Part shown: piece by piece, positions 56,995 to 64,000 of the stretch
Position numbering within the stretch: position 1 is the first letter of the stretch
Layout: every line of letters starts with the position of its first letter
NCBI GenBank assembly: GCA_002838945.1
Contig: PGXB01000009.1
Location: forward strand, 35,100 to 99,099
Length of the DNA stretch: 64,000 nucleotides
Direction: 5' to 3'
From: a candidate division Zixibacteria bacterium HGW-Zixibacteria-1
Lineage (GTDB): Bacteria > Zixibacteria > MSB-5A5 > GN15 > PGXB01
Program-made: the position numbers and the translations under genes
Notes under the pieces: generated by a model
What the model was told of the DNA's origin: nothing
What the model saw: the letters and a program-made list of their open reading frames with translations, nothing else
The model's database searches: none

Positions 56995-58261
56995 AATAGC
57001 GACCTTCATTATTTACTATGTAAGTCTGCCATATACATATATCTCCGCTGTGGCCGGATCTCTGAAATGGAAACAGCGACTCGGCCGTAAGCATCGGACT
57101 CCCGGCGACGGCCCTGTCGATATATGGCTGCATGCATCATCGATGGGCGAAGTCAAGGTGCTTGGAATTTTACTGGATCAACTGAAAGATGTTGACAACT
57201 CCTTGAAGATTTATCTGACGGTCATGACCGATGCCGGTTATAGTGCGGCCAGGAAGCTGGCCGGCAGTGATATTTCAGTCGGTTTTTTCCCGCTTGATTA
57301 CCAGTCGGCTATAAACCGGTTTCTGGGAACCGTTCGTCCAAAATCCGCCGTCTTTATTGAGACCGAAATTTGGCCGAATATGATTAATACTCTCGGCCGG
57401 AACGATATCCCGATTTTCCTGGCTAATGGTCGTTTGTCCGAAAAAGCGTTCGGGAGATATCGATTTTTTAAGGAGGCCATGTCGGGCATATTGGCCAAAT
57501 ACACTCGAATGATGGTACAAAAGGATCTGGATAAACAAAGATTTGTCGGAATCGGGGCCCGTCCGGAAAAGATCGAAGTTGTCGGGAATCTAAAGTTCGA
57601 TGCTCCGGTGGTTAAAATGCCCGCCGAAAAAAAAGAATCAATCCAGCGAAATTTGCCGTTCAACAACAACGCCAGAATTCTTATCGCCGGATCAACCAGA
57701 AACGGCGAAAATGAAATTATTCTGGACTGCTTTTTGAAACTGCTTCAGGAATTCCCTGAAGCGAGATTGATCTTGGTCCCCCGGCATCTTGACCGAATCG
57801 ATATTATTTCAAATATGGCATCGACTCGCGCGCTTGAATCCTGCCTGTATTCCAACCTGAAGCAGAGTTCCGGTGATTGCCGGGTAATGATCGTCGATAA
57901 GATCGGCGTCTTGAATGATTTGTATCATGTATCCGATATCGCTTTTGTCGGCGGGACCTTGACGAATATCGGCGGGCATAACATTCTGGAACCGGTTTGG
58001 GCCGGAATCCCGGTGCTATATGGCCCATCCATTGCCAACGTCGTCGATAGTTCGGAATATATCCTGGCGTGTAATTTCGGGGCGCAGGTCAGTGACGGTA
58101 ATGAGTTGTGTCAAAAATTAACTGCATACTTCAGGGGAACGCTGAAATTCAGGAAGAAAACCGATGTCCCGGCTGAACCGTCAAGAGCGCAACGTACGGC
58201 ACAGATTATTCTTGGTGCATTAAAGTCCAATGCAAAAGATATGGTTCAAAATAACAAGTAA
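56981..58261 (+). CDS. waaA: 3-deoxy-D-manno-octulosonic acid (Kdo) transferase
   Basis: The 426-residue GT30 enzyme adds Kdo from CMP-Kdo to lipid IVA. It has an N-terminal membrane anchor (YKIATFIIYYVSLPY), WLHASSMGEVKVLGILLDQL, FIETEIWPNMI, KYTRMMVQKDLDKQRF, VVGNLKFDAPV, LIAGSTRNGENEIIL and DIAFVGGTLTNIGGHNILEP near the C-terminus. The ATG at 56981 lies behind GAGGTG; a TTG at 56975 is two codons earlier. Overlaps with lpxB (14 bases) and lpxK (32 bases) show tight coupling. One or two Kdo may be added; this cannot be told. Confidence 0.94.
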   Translation: MLLYKIATFIIYYVSLPYTYISAVAGSLKWKQRLGRKHRTPGDGPVDIWLHASSMGEVKVLGILLDQLKDVDNSLKIYLTVMTDAGYSAARKLAGSDISVGFFPLDYQSAINRFLGTVRPKSAVFIETEIWPNMINTLGRNDIPIFLANGRLSEKAFGRYRFFKEAMSGILAKYTRMMVQKDLDKQRFVGIGARPEKIEVVGNLKFDAPVVKMPAEKKESIQRNLPFNNNARILIAGSTRNGENEIILDCFLKLLQEFPEARLILVPRHLDRIDIISNMASTRALESCLYSNLKQSSGDCRVMIVDKIGVLNDLYHVSDIAFVGGTLTNIGGHNILEPVWAGIPVLYGPSIANVVDSSEYILACNFGAQVSDGNELCQKLTAYFRGTLKFRKKTDVPAEPSRAQRTAQIILGALKSNAKDMVQNNK

Positions 58262-59297
58262 TAAAAGTAATCCTCTTTATTGGCCCATCCTGGCATTTTT
58301 GTGGATTATATCGCTTTTTTATCGCCTGGGCTTCAGCCTGAAAATGCGTTTCACATCCGCAACCATCAGGACCAAAGCCGCTGTGGTCTCTGTCGGCAAT
58401 TTGACTGTCGGGGGAACCGGCAAAACGCCCATGGTTATTGAATTGGCGCGGTATTTTGTTTTGATCGGCAGGAAAGTCGGGGTGGTGTCATCCGCCTACG
58501 GCAGACGGCATGATAAAGATATCATCGGCTCGGGAGAGGAACTGCAGTCAGGCAGCATTTTTGATCTTGGCGATGAGGTTATGGTGATGGCGCATGCTTT
58601 GCCGGAAGTGTCTTTCGGTATTTCAAAATCAAAATCCAACGCGGCGCGATTGCTGGATAACAATAATGAACTGGATGTAATTTTTGTCGATGACGGCTTT
58701 CAACATCGCCGATTGCATCGTGATTATGATATTTTGCTGCTGGAAGCCGGTCATGACATAAGGAAAGATTCAGTTTTCCCGCTTGGTTCCCTGCGCGAGC
58801 CGGTTGACAGTATCGGGCGGGCCGACGCCGTCATTTTTACCAAGACAAATTTCAGCCCGATTCAAATGGAATATCGGGAATGGGTCAGTCGGATCATGCA
58901 GGATAAAATATTGGCGGAGGTTGGGTATTTCAATGAAAATGCAATATCTCCTGATGAACGACTGACAATAGAAAGCCTGGCCGAAAGAAAAGTCTATTTT
59001 TTTGCCGGAATCGGCGGTTTTGACCGGCTTTTGAATTATCTCAAGACCCGCTTCAATAATCTGGCCGGTCACCGGCAGTTCCCCGATCACTGCAGCTATC
59101 CGCCCTCCGACGCCGCGCTTATAAAGAACGATATAGATAAACAGGGCCCCGAAATCGTAATTACTACATACAAAGATTTTGTTAAGCTGAGAAATTTTGA
59201 TTTTGGACGGAAGATATATTATCTTGACTTGAAACTTGGATTCACGAACGGAGAAAAGGAACTGCTGAAGGCGCTTGAAAGTGTGGTGAACAAATAG
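58230..59297 (+). CDS. lpxK: Tetraacyldisaccharide 4'-kinase
   Basis: The 355-residue membrane-bound P-loop kinase phosphorylates lipid A disaccharide at position 4'. It shows a hydrophobic N-terminal anchor (NPLYWPILAFLWIISLFYRL), the Walker loop VGNLTVGGTGKTPMVIEL, VVSSAYGRR, DEVMVMAHALP, FVDDGFQHRRLHRDYDILLL, and near the end ITTYKDFVKL. The start lies within the end of waaA. The stop is directly followed by the nadB ATG. Confidence 0.94.
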   Translation: MQKIWFKITSNKSNPLYWPILAFLWIISLFYRLGFSLKMRFTSATIRTKAAVVSVGNLTVGGTGKTPMVIELARYFVLIGRKVGVVSSAYGRRHDKDIIGSGEELQSGSIFDLGDEVMVMAHALPEVSFGISKSKSNAARLLDNNNELDVIFVDDGFQHRRLHRDYDILLLEAGHDIRKDSVFPLGSLREPVDSIGRADAVIFTKTNFSPIQMEYREWVSRIMQDKILAEVGYFNENAISPDERLTIESLAERKVYFFAGIGGFDRLLNYLKTRFNNLAGHRQFPDHCSYPPSDAALIKNDIDKQGPEIVITTYKDFVKLRNFDFGRKIYYLDLKLGFTNGEKELLKALESVVNK

Positions 59298-60935
59298 ATG
59301 GAAAAAAACTACGATTGTATCATTATAGGTTCCGGGATCGCCGGATTGTTTTTTGCCCAGAAAGTGGCCGATTTACTGCCCGACCGCAAGGTGGCCGTCA
59401 TAACCAAAAAGAGCGAGACCGCTTCCAACACCAACTATGCTCAGGGCGGAATTGCCACGGTTACTTCCCGGACCGACAGTTTCGAGTCGCATGTCTCCGA
59501 TACGCTGGTCTGCGGCGCCGGACTGTGCCATGAGGATGTCGTTCGGGAAATCGTGCACTCCGGGCCGGTCGTTATTCAAAAATTGGTTGGCATCGGTGTC
59601 AAATTTACACAGAAAAAAGGCGTTTATGATCTCGGTCGTGAGGGCGGGCATTCCGTCAACCGGGTCGTTCATGCCGCCGATCTGACCGGCCGCGAAATTG
59701 AACGGGCGCTTTTGACGGCATGCCGCGAAAAAGTAAATCTTGATATTTATAAAGATACCATTGCCCTTGATCTGATTACCTATCTTCACAATGGTCATCG
59801 TCAATGCGGCGGATGCTACACCTTCACTGCCCGTAATCGCGAGTTCAACAGTTTTTATGCGCCCGTGACTCTCCTGGCCACCGGCGGAGTCGGGCAGGTT
59901 TATTTTAATACCACCAATCCGAAGATTGCCACCGGCGATGGGGTGGCTATGGCGTACCGTGCCGGCGCCCGTGTGGGCAATCTCGAGTTCGTACAGTTTC
60001 ACCCAACCACCCTGTACAATCCAGGTCGATGGCCGTTTCTTATCTCGGAAGCGGTCAGGGGCGAGGGCGGCATTCTGATGACCACCGACGGCAAACGATT
60101 CATGCAGCAATACCATAAGCTTAAAGAATTGGCCCCCCGCGACATTGTCGCCCGGGCCATCGATACCGAATTAAAAATATCGGGCGAAGATTATGTTTAT
60201 CTGGATGTCAGTCATCTTGATCCGAAATTTATAAAAAAACGCTTTCCGAATATTTACAAGGAGTGCCTGCGACGCGGTTTCGACATCACCACAAAACCTA
60301 TTCCCGTGGTGCCTGCCGCACATTATGAATGCGGCGGCGTGGTTGCCGATGTCTGCGGACGGACCGATATTATCGGGATGTATGTTTGCGGCGAGTCGGC
60401 CTTCACCGGTATGCATGGGGCCAATCGCCTGGCCAGTAATTCGCTTCTTGAAGCGGTCGTGATGGCCGATTATGCGGCCGATGATGCCGTAAAATATATT
60501 GAAAGCAACACCTTCCCGGCATCGCCCCCGGCCGAACAATGGCTGGCCTCTTCGATTTTCCAGAAAAAGGAAAAGGTGGTTCTATCGCACGACCGACGGT
60601 CGCTGCAGCGGCTGATGTCCGATTTTCTCGGCATTGTCCGTTCGACCGACCGTCTTAAAATGGCCGGGCAGCGCGTTCGCATGATTCTAAATGCCATCAA
60701 TTCATATTATTACAGCCAGCCGGTTTCTTACAGCATTATTGAATTGCGCAACATAGCCACAATTGCCGATCTGATTATCAGGTCCGCAACTCGAAGGAAG
60801 GAATCGCGCGGTTTGCATTATGTTCTCGATTACCCGGAGACCGACGATGTTAACTGGAAGCGGGACAGTATCATCCGGCCGCCGAATTATATCGCCTCGG
60901 GACGCCACCTGCGCAATAAATGCCGGAAATACTGA
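59298..60935 (+). CDS. nadB: L-aspartate oxidase
   Basis: The 545-residue FAD enzyme oxidises aspartate to iminoaspartate, the first step of NAD synthesis. It has the Rossmann start CIIIGSGIAGLFFAQKVA, NYAQGGIATVTSRTDSFESH, GREGGHSVNRVVHAADLTGR, LEFVQFHPTTLYN, EAVRGEGGILMTTDGKRFMQ, the active loop LAPRDIVARAIDTEL and CGESAFTGMHGANRLASNSL. Its first base follows the lpxK stop, so it rides on the lipid A operon. nadA and nadC are not in the window. The length fits the family. Confidence 0.96.
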   Translation: MEKNYDCIIIGSGIAGLFFAQKVADLLPDRKVAVITKKSETASNTNYAQGGIATVTSRTDSFESHVSDTLVCGAGLCHEDVVREIVHSGPVVIQKLVGIGVKFTQKKGVYDLGREGGHSVNRVVHAADLTGREIERALLTACREKVNLDIYKDTIALDLITYLHNGHRQCGGCYTFTARNREFNSFYAPVTLLATGGVGQVYFNTTNPKIATGDGVAMAYRAGARVGNLEFVQFHPTTLYNPGRWPFLISEAVRGEGGILMTTDGKRFMQQYHKLKELAPRDIVARAIDTELKISGEDYVYLDVSHLDPKFIKKRFPNIYKECLRRGFDITTKPIPVVPAAHYECGGVVADVCGRTDIIGMYVCGESAFTGMHGANRLASNSLLEAVVMADYAADDAVKYIESNTFPASPPAEQWLASSIFQKKEKVVLSHDRRSLQRLMSDFLGIVRSTDRLKMAGQRVRMILNAINSYYYSQPVSYSIIELRNIATIADLIIRSATRRKESRGLHYVLDYPETDDVNWKRDSIIRPPNYIASGRHLRNKCRKY

Positions 60936-60991
60936 GACTTCAAACCGGACAAATAAAATATAAAATTCCTTCGATCTCTTGGAATAATTTC

Positions 60992-61018
60992 TTGTATAAA
61001 TCGAAAAGGCGTTATAAT
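60992..61018 (+). promoter_or_regulatory. Possible promoter of the DUF1573 gene
   Basis: TATAAT at 61013-61018 (repeated as TATAATATAAT) with TTGTAT at 60992-60997; the spacer of 15 is short. Located 90 bases before the start codon. Confidence 0.4.
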
Positions 61019-61104
61019 ATAATATGTTACTGTAATCCCAGGTCTGACCGGGTCCGGGATCATGCCGATCCCTGATTTTGGAATGCTGATTCAGGAGGAT
61101 GCCG

Positions 61105-62232
61105 ATGCGATCAAGATTTACATTTTCCGTATTATTTTTTCTGATTATATGTTCCGGGTTGTGCCTGTTGTTCTGTTCCGAGGGAAAATCCGACGGAACC
61201 AAACTGAGGGAAAATGCCGCTTCCGTCGTTCTGGCGGATAACGGCGACCAGAAACAGGCAGCGACCGCCGAAAATACGGCCCAGGATGGCACTCCCAAAA
61301 TAATGTTTTTCGAAAAAAGCTTTGATTTCGGAAATGTTTCGCAGGGCGAGAAAGTCTCTCATAAGTTTATCATCCAGAATACCGGTAATGCGCCGCTTAA
61401 GTTAATACGCGCCAAAGGATCGTGAGGATGCACGGCGGCGGTTTTAACCAAAGCCGACATTCCCCCGGGTGGGGAAGGTGAAATTGAAGTTACTTTCGAC
61501 ACCGGTCACAAAAAGGGCAAACAGAGTAAGACTATTACGGTGGAGTCTAATGACCCGCTCAGCCCCATAGTGAATATTTCTGTGATGGCTGATATTGAGG
61601 TCGAGTTTGATTTTGAGACTGCCTTTATACGCTACGGAGCGGTCAATAAAGACAAAGGCGCTTCGAAAACAGATTTTATTCTGATTAAAGATCCCAATCT
61701 GACTAAGATCGACAGTATTGTGACTTCGTCAAAATTCGTTAAGGCGGAGATTGTCAACAAATCTGCTGCAGTCGCAGGTAAAAAGGAACTGGAGATTACC
61801 TTATTGCCGGGAATGCCGATCGGGAACCTGAATGAAATGATCTCGGTGTATTCGACGCTGCCCAGCAAGCCGAAAATCGTATTGAATATCAACGCCAATG
61901 TCATCGGTGATGTCGAAGTCGATCCGATGGCGATGACTTTTGTTATTTCGGATTCCAACACTGTTCTGGGCAACCAGCTGTTTACGGTCAACATTGACAG
62001 CCATATGAAGGATGGCCAACGATTGGAAATTCTCGGCGTGACCGATTCGGACAGTTTGCTGGATATCAAGCAGAGGACCATTACGGACGGACAGAAATAT
62101 GCACTGGAAATCACGCCTGATATCGCAAAATTGCCCGAAGAACAGCGTTTTGAGGGCCATATAGCAATCACCACCAATAGCGTTGACCAGAAGGAAATTG
62201 ATGTTACTTACATGATAGTCCGTCGCCGTTGA
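61105..62232 (+). CDS. DUF1573-domain protein with in-frame TGA, candidate selenoprotein
   Basis: The reading runs from the ATG at 61105 (six bases after GGAGG) through a TGA at 61423-61425 to a TGA at 62230-62232, 375 residues if the inner TGA is read. The N-terminus is a signal peptide or lipoprotein signal (LLFCSEG). The DUF1573 domain spans the TGA: KIMFFEKSFDFGNVSQGEKV, FIIQNTGNAPLKLIRAKGS, then TGA, then GCTAAVLTKADIPPGGEG, EIEVTFDTGHKKGK and ESNDP. DUF1573 proteins have Ser-Cys-Gly-Cys-Thr here, so the TGA replaces the first Cys and would give Ser-Sec-Gly-Cys-Thr. The 268 codons after it stay open and match the family. A nonsense mutation or a sequencing error (TGC to TGA) is the alternative. 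Function: probable extracytoplasmic Ig-like protein. Confidence 0.75.
61426..61476 (+). promoter_or_regulatory. Candidate SECIS region downstream of the inner TGA
   Basis: Two hairpins follow the TGA. CGGC at 61436-61439 pairs with GCCG at 61453-61456, with an inner GGT/ACC and loop TTTA. TTCCCC at 61460-61465 pairs with GGGGAA at 61471-61476 with loop CGGGT, which has the G near the loop start that bacterial SECIS need, although it lies about 41 bases from the TGA, slightly far. Neither is a textbook SECIS. Confidence 0.3.
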
Positions 62233-62273
62233 CGGCGGGCATTGTGACAAAGAAATCTTTTGTGGAATAAGAT

Positions 62274-62306
62274 AAAGGGGCGGAACACATGATTCCGCCC
62301 CTTTTT
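62274..62306 (+). terminator. Rho-independent terminator after the DUF1573 gene
   Basis: GGGGCGGAA (62277-62285) pairs with TTCCGCCCC (62293-62301) around CACATGA, with AAA before and TTTTT after. It lies 42 bases beyond the second TGA, which supports the long reading as the true gene end. Confidence 0.88.
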
Positions 62307-62444
62307 ATATATTGTTTATGGAAATATCTCCATACCCGAGGCACGCCAAATTTCCTACTTGCCAATTTAGTGAAAAATTATATCTTATTTGGGTGGGTCA
62401 GTCCATCTTAGAATGACAACTGCGAAAATCAGTCTTATAAATGT

Positions 62445-62479
62445 GTGGCCCGGAGCTTTGCTCCGGGTTTCAAAAAAAG
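62445..62479 (+). repeat. REP-like hairpin repeat, copy 1
   Basis: GTGGCCCGGAGCTTTGCTCC followed by GGGTTTCAAAAAAAG. The core CCCGGAGC-TTT-GCTCCGGG is a perfect 8-base-pair stem. A copy in the same direction is at 63098 and an inverted one at 63257. Apart from this repeat and the terminator, 62233-62581 shows no gene. Confidence 0.85.
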
Positions 62480-62581
62480 GAACTCTGTGGCAATGAAGCG
62501 CCAATTTTTTAACGATACCGGCCACGCGCCACTCAAGTACATTAATTTTGAATATTAGTCAAGTTAAAGAGGTAATGTGAA

Positions 62582-63064
62582 ATGAGATACTTATCATTAC
62601 TAATATTAGTATTAGTTAGTCAATGCGCATCTAATTCGAAATTGTACTGCATTAAACCGGAAAAATCTACTATTATTAGGAATGATTATATAATATCCAA
62701 CAATATCGATTCATTATATTACATAATTCCAGATATAGAGCAAATAGTGACAAGTGATAGTATATACAATGCTAATCTAAGGCATTCTTTCTTTACGCCG
62801 TATTATCATGAATTGGATACATTAAGACAGTATGCAAGTGTAGGATTTTTCACTGATCCTGAAATAGATATAGATCTATTAGTATTTTGCTATTCCAATA
62901 GGCGGATTTGTGGATTTATTAAAATGAATAAAGAAAGAGCAAACGATATTGTCATCTTTCGTTATGGAGAGCTTTTTGATTTTTTCAAGCTGGTAACGGT
63001 ATATGATGTTTATTGTTTTATAAATAACAAATTGTTTGCCATAGATTTTATTGGTCTGCCATAG
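62582..63064 (+). CDS. AT-rich gene for a small exported protein of unknown function
   Basis: The 160-residue protein begins with a hydrophobic stretch (LSLLILVLVSQC) that could be a lipoprotein signal with Cys15, although the lipobox V-S-Q-C is imperfect. The rest is rich in Ile, Tyr, Asn and Asp with no motif that I know. The gene is clearly more AT-rich than the operons to its left and uses many AT-ending codons, so it was probably acquired. It lies between two direct copies of the REP-like repeat (62445 and 63098). GAGG is nine bases before the ATG. Confidence 0.65.
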   Translation: MRYLSLLILVLVSQCASNSKLYCIKPEKSTIIRNDYIISNNIDSLYYIIPDIEQIVTSDSIYNANLRHSFFTPYYHELDTLRQYASVGFFTDPEIDIDLLVFCYSNRRICGFIKMNKERANDIVIFRYGELFDFFKLVTVYDVYCFINNKLFAIDFIGLP

Positions 63065-63097
63065 CCTTCTGCTGTTATTAAAGTCAGGCGGGCTGGC

Positions 63098-63132
63098 GTG
63101 GCCCGGAGCTTTGCTCCGGGTTTCAAAAAAAG
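63098..63132 (+). repeat. REP-like hairpin repeat, copy 2
   Basis: Identical over 35 bases to copy 1, including the TTTC-A7-G tail. Same direction. Confidence 0.85.
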
Positions 63133-63256
63133 TAACATTTTGGGAAGTGGGTCACCATATTTTGTATAAATGAAATTCAGGCTGAGATAAGTCGTGAATA
63201 TCGCTTAAAATTGATTTAATTGAATATGACGTCAGAAGAATCATTGAGCATATTTA

Positions 63257-63285
63257 GAAACCCGGAGCAAAGCTCCGGGCCACAC
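63257..63285 (-). repeat. REP-like hairpin repeat, copy 3 (inverted)
   Basis: GAAACCCGGAGCAAAGCTCC then GGGCCACAC, the reverse complement of the first 27 bases of copies 1 and 2, without the A run. Confidence 0.85.
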
Positions 63286-63329
63286 CAGCCGGTTGACTCT
63301 GAAAAAGAAAATGAATATGCTTATATATC

Positions 63330-63351
63330 TGTCCACTAAATCGGGGGAACC
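63330..63351 (+). repeat. Possible inverted end (left), IS3-like
   Basis: TGTCCACTAAATCGGGGGAA then CC. It resembles the right end at 63905-63928 read in reverse (TGTCCA, then a T-rich part, GGGGAA, then CC). IS3-type ends often have TGTCCA and a G run, but there is no transposase in between and no clear target duplication. Confidence 0.35.
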
Positions 63352-63362
63352 TCACTCCTGAC

Positions 63363-63929
63363 CTACTTTTTCTTCCCATATTTATTTAGAAATTGCTTCA
63401 TTTTCGGCAAGTCACAATCCAGAAACCTGTCATCAACTAAATACATGTTTAATGGATTCCCCTTAATTATCTCTTGGAATGACCGCCGCCTTGATTTATT
63501 CGGAAAGCGGTTCTTATTATCTATTTCCTTGAATGAATCATAAGCAATCATATCCGCCACCTGTAGAGGAATATGATTCCAAGGAAGAAAATTGATATGA
63601 CCTAACGGAAGAAGTCTACGTCTTGAAGCCGCACGTCCCAATATTTTGACAAGTTCAATCGGCAGACTACACCCGTCCTCAATAATAGCATATATGCCAT
63701 CTATCTTAGCTTCGTTACCCCTAATCATTATGTCGCCCAGGCTGGTGGCGAGCAGATAATCATATAAGCTCAGCCCAGATTTCTTGGAATTGAATAGTCT
63801 CTTCTCGATGGCGAAAGTGACATATTGTAGCCCAATATTGCTTATAGATTCTATTAGATTCCTAACGCAATCCTTCCGATCTTCTCTGGTCAATTTGTTA
63901 CATTGGTCTTCCCCTAAAAAAATGGACAC
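63363..63929 (-). CDS. DUF3800-like protein, N-terminally truncated
   Basis: The shown reading of 188 residues begins at a GTG at 63929. The frame stays open to the window end, so a start outside cannot be excluded; a TTG at 63965 is another option. The C-terminal half has HIPLQVADMIAYDSFKEID, which matches the end of DUF3800 proteins (RNase H-like, common in defence and mobile loci), and LTREDRKDCVRNLIESIS suits the middle. The N-terminal strand with Tyr-x-Asp-Glu-Ser-Gly expected in the family is missing, so it is probably a broken gene. It lies almost exactly between the two inverted ends. Confidence 0.55.
   Translation of the reverse strand: MSIFLGEDQCNKLTREDRKDCVRNLIESISNIGLQYVTFAIEKRLFNSKKSGLSLYDYLLATSLGDIMIRGNEAKIDGIYAIIEDGCSLPIELVKILGRAASRRRLLPLGHINFLPWNHIPLQVADMIAYDSFKEIDNKNRFPNKSRRRSFQEIIKGNPLNMYLVDDRFLDCDLPKMKQFLNKYGKKK
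63905..63928 (-). repeat. Possible inverted end (right), IS3-like
   Basis: GGTCTTCCCCTAAAAAAATG then GACA; in reverse, TGTCCATTTTTTTAGGGGAA then GACC, an imperfect inverted copy of the left end at 63330. The GTG start of the DUF3800-like reading touches its tip. Confidence 0.35.
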
Positions 63930-64000
63930 ATAGTTAAGATAGGGTAGCCGCCCGTTCGAAGTCAACTGGATTTTTAAAACCCAGGCTCGAATGACGGCGT

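Noticed and set aside
59373..60116. 247-residue reading opposite nadB
   Set aside because: nadB is intact and highly conserved; no start signal on the minus strand.
61423..61425. Idea that TGA is reassigned (for example to Gly or Trp) in this genome
   Set aside because: TGA ends several intact genes in this window (25184, 35457, 62230) and Trp codons are normal TGG.
62445..63285. CRISPR array
   Set aside because: Only three copies, one inverted, at irregular and large distances; they are hairpin repeats of REP type.
63330..63928. Complete insertion sequence
   Set aside because: No transposase, imperfect ends and no convincing target duplication; kept only as a possible relic.

Overview
The window looks like a chromosome segment of an uncultured Gram-negative bacterium of the Fibrobacteres-Chlorobi-Bacteroidetes (FCB) group, most like candidate phylum Zixibacteria. 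This is an inference from gene content, with no search behind it. The supporting signs are a lipid A (Raetz) pathway with a fused LpxC/FabZ, secreted proteins ending in PNPFNP-type (T9SS/FlgD-like) C-terminal domains, a dockerin-tailed secreted protein, a DUF2723 glycosyltransferase and a split-subunit B12 mutase system. Base composition is moderate (about half G+C by eye), with a few clearly AT-rich genes that look acquired (18733-19332 and 62582-63064). TGA serves as an ordinary stop in several genes (for example 25184 and 35457). Layout: 1-3791 holds two minus-strand secreted beta-sandwich proteins, the first cut by the window edge, each with a good sigma-70 promoter and a long leader. 4124-11433 is mostly housekeeping: a TGS GTPase, two tRNAs with promoter and terminator, a zinc-ribbon coiled-coil protein, guaB, the RNase P RNA gene, recJ, meaB and a PilZ-like protein. 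12946-23924 is an acyl-CoA operon. It carries a mutase large subunit with the Phe/Gln signature of isobutyryl-CoA mutase plus a B12 subunit, an acyl-CoA dehydrogenase, a metallo-beta-lactamase-fold protein, a three-part biotin carboxylase, a second mutase with the Tyr/Arg signature of methylmalonyl-CoA mutase, and the epimerase. With meaB these genes would take propionyl-CoA to succinyl-CoA and probably interconvert isobutyryl- and butyryl-CoA, which suits use of branched-chain amino acids and odd-chain fatty acids. 23926-27264 (minus strand) has a membrane protein with a zinc ribbon, a BlaI-type repressor with a tiny membrane-protein partner, and a pair made of a UroD-fold methyltransferase-like protein and a DUF169 protein. 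27440-30390 is a type IV pilin locus: a PilR-like activator and two pilins, each with a -24/-12 (sigma-54) promoter, with structured non-coding DNA between them. 30567-36229 is an overlapping cluster of glycosyltransferases and methyltransferases. 36290-41751 has a secreted repeat protein, a secreted HEAT protein, a YprB-type nuclease and an HDOD protein. 41811-50817 has a DUF5916 outer-membrane protein, two large secreted proteins behind a structured leader, and two small membrane-protein genes. 50937-52603 holds a radical SAM protein and a sigma-region-4 plus ribbon-helix-helix regulator pair. 52680-60935 is the lipid A/Kdo operon lpxC/fabZ-lpxA-oxidoreductase-lpxB-waaA-lpxK, then nadB. 61105-62232 is a DUF1573 gene with an in-frame TGA exactly where the family has the first Cys of its SCGCT motif, a candidate selenoprotein and the most notable signal here. 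62233-64000 is an accessory edge with REP-like hairpins, an AT-rich gene and a truncated DUF3800-like gene between IS3-like inverted ends.
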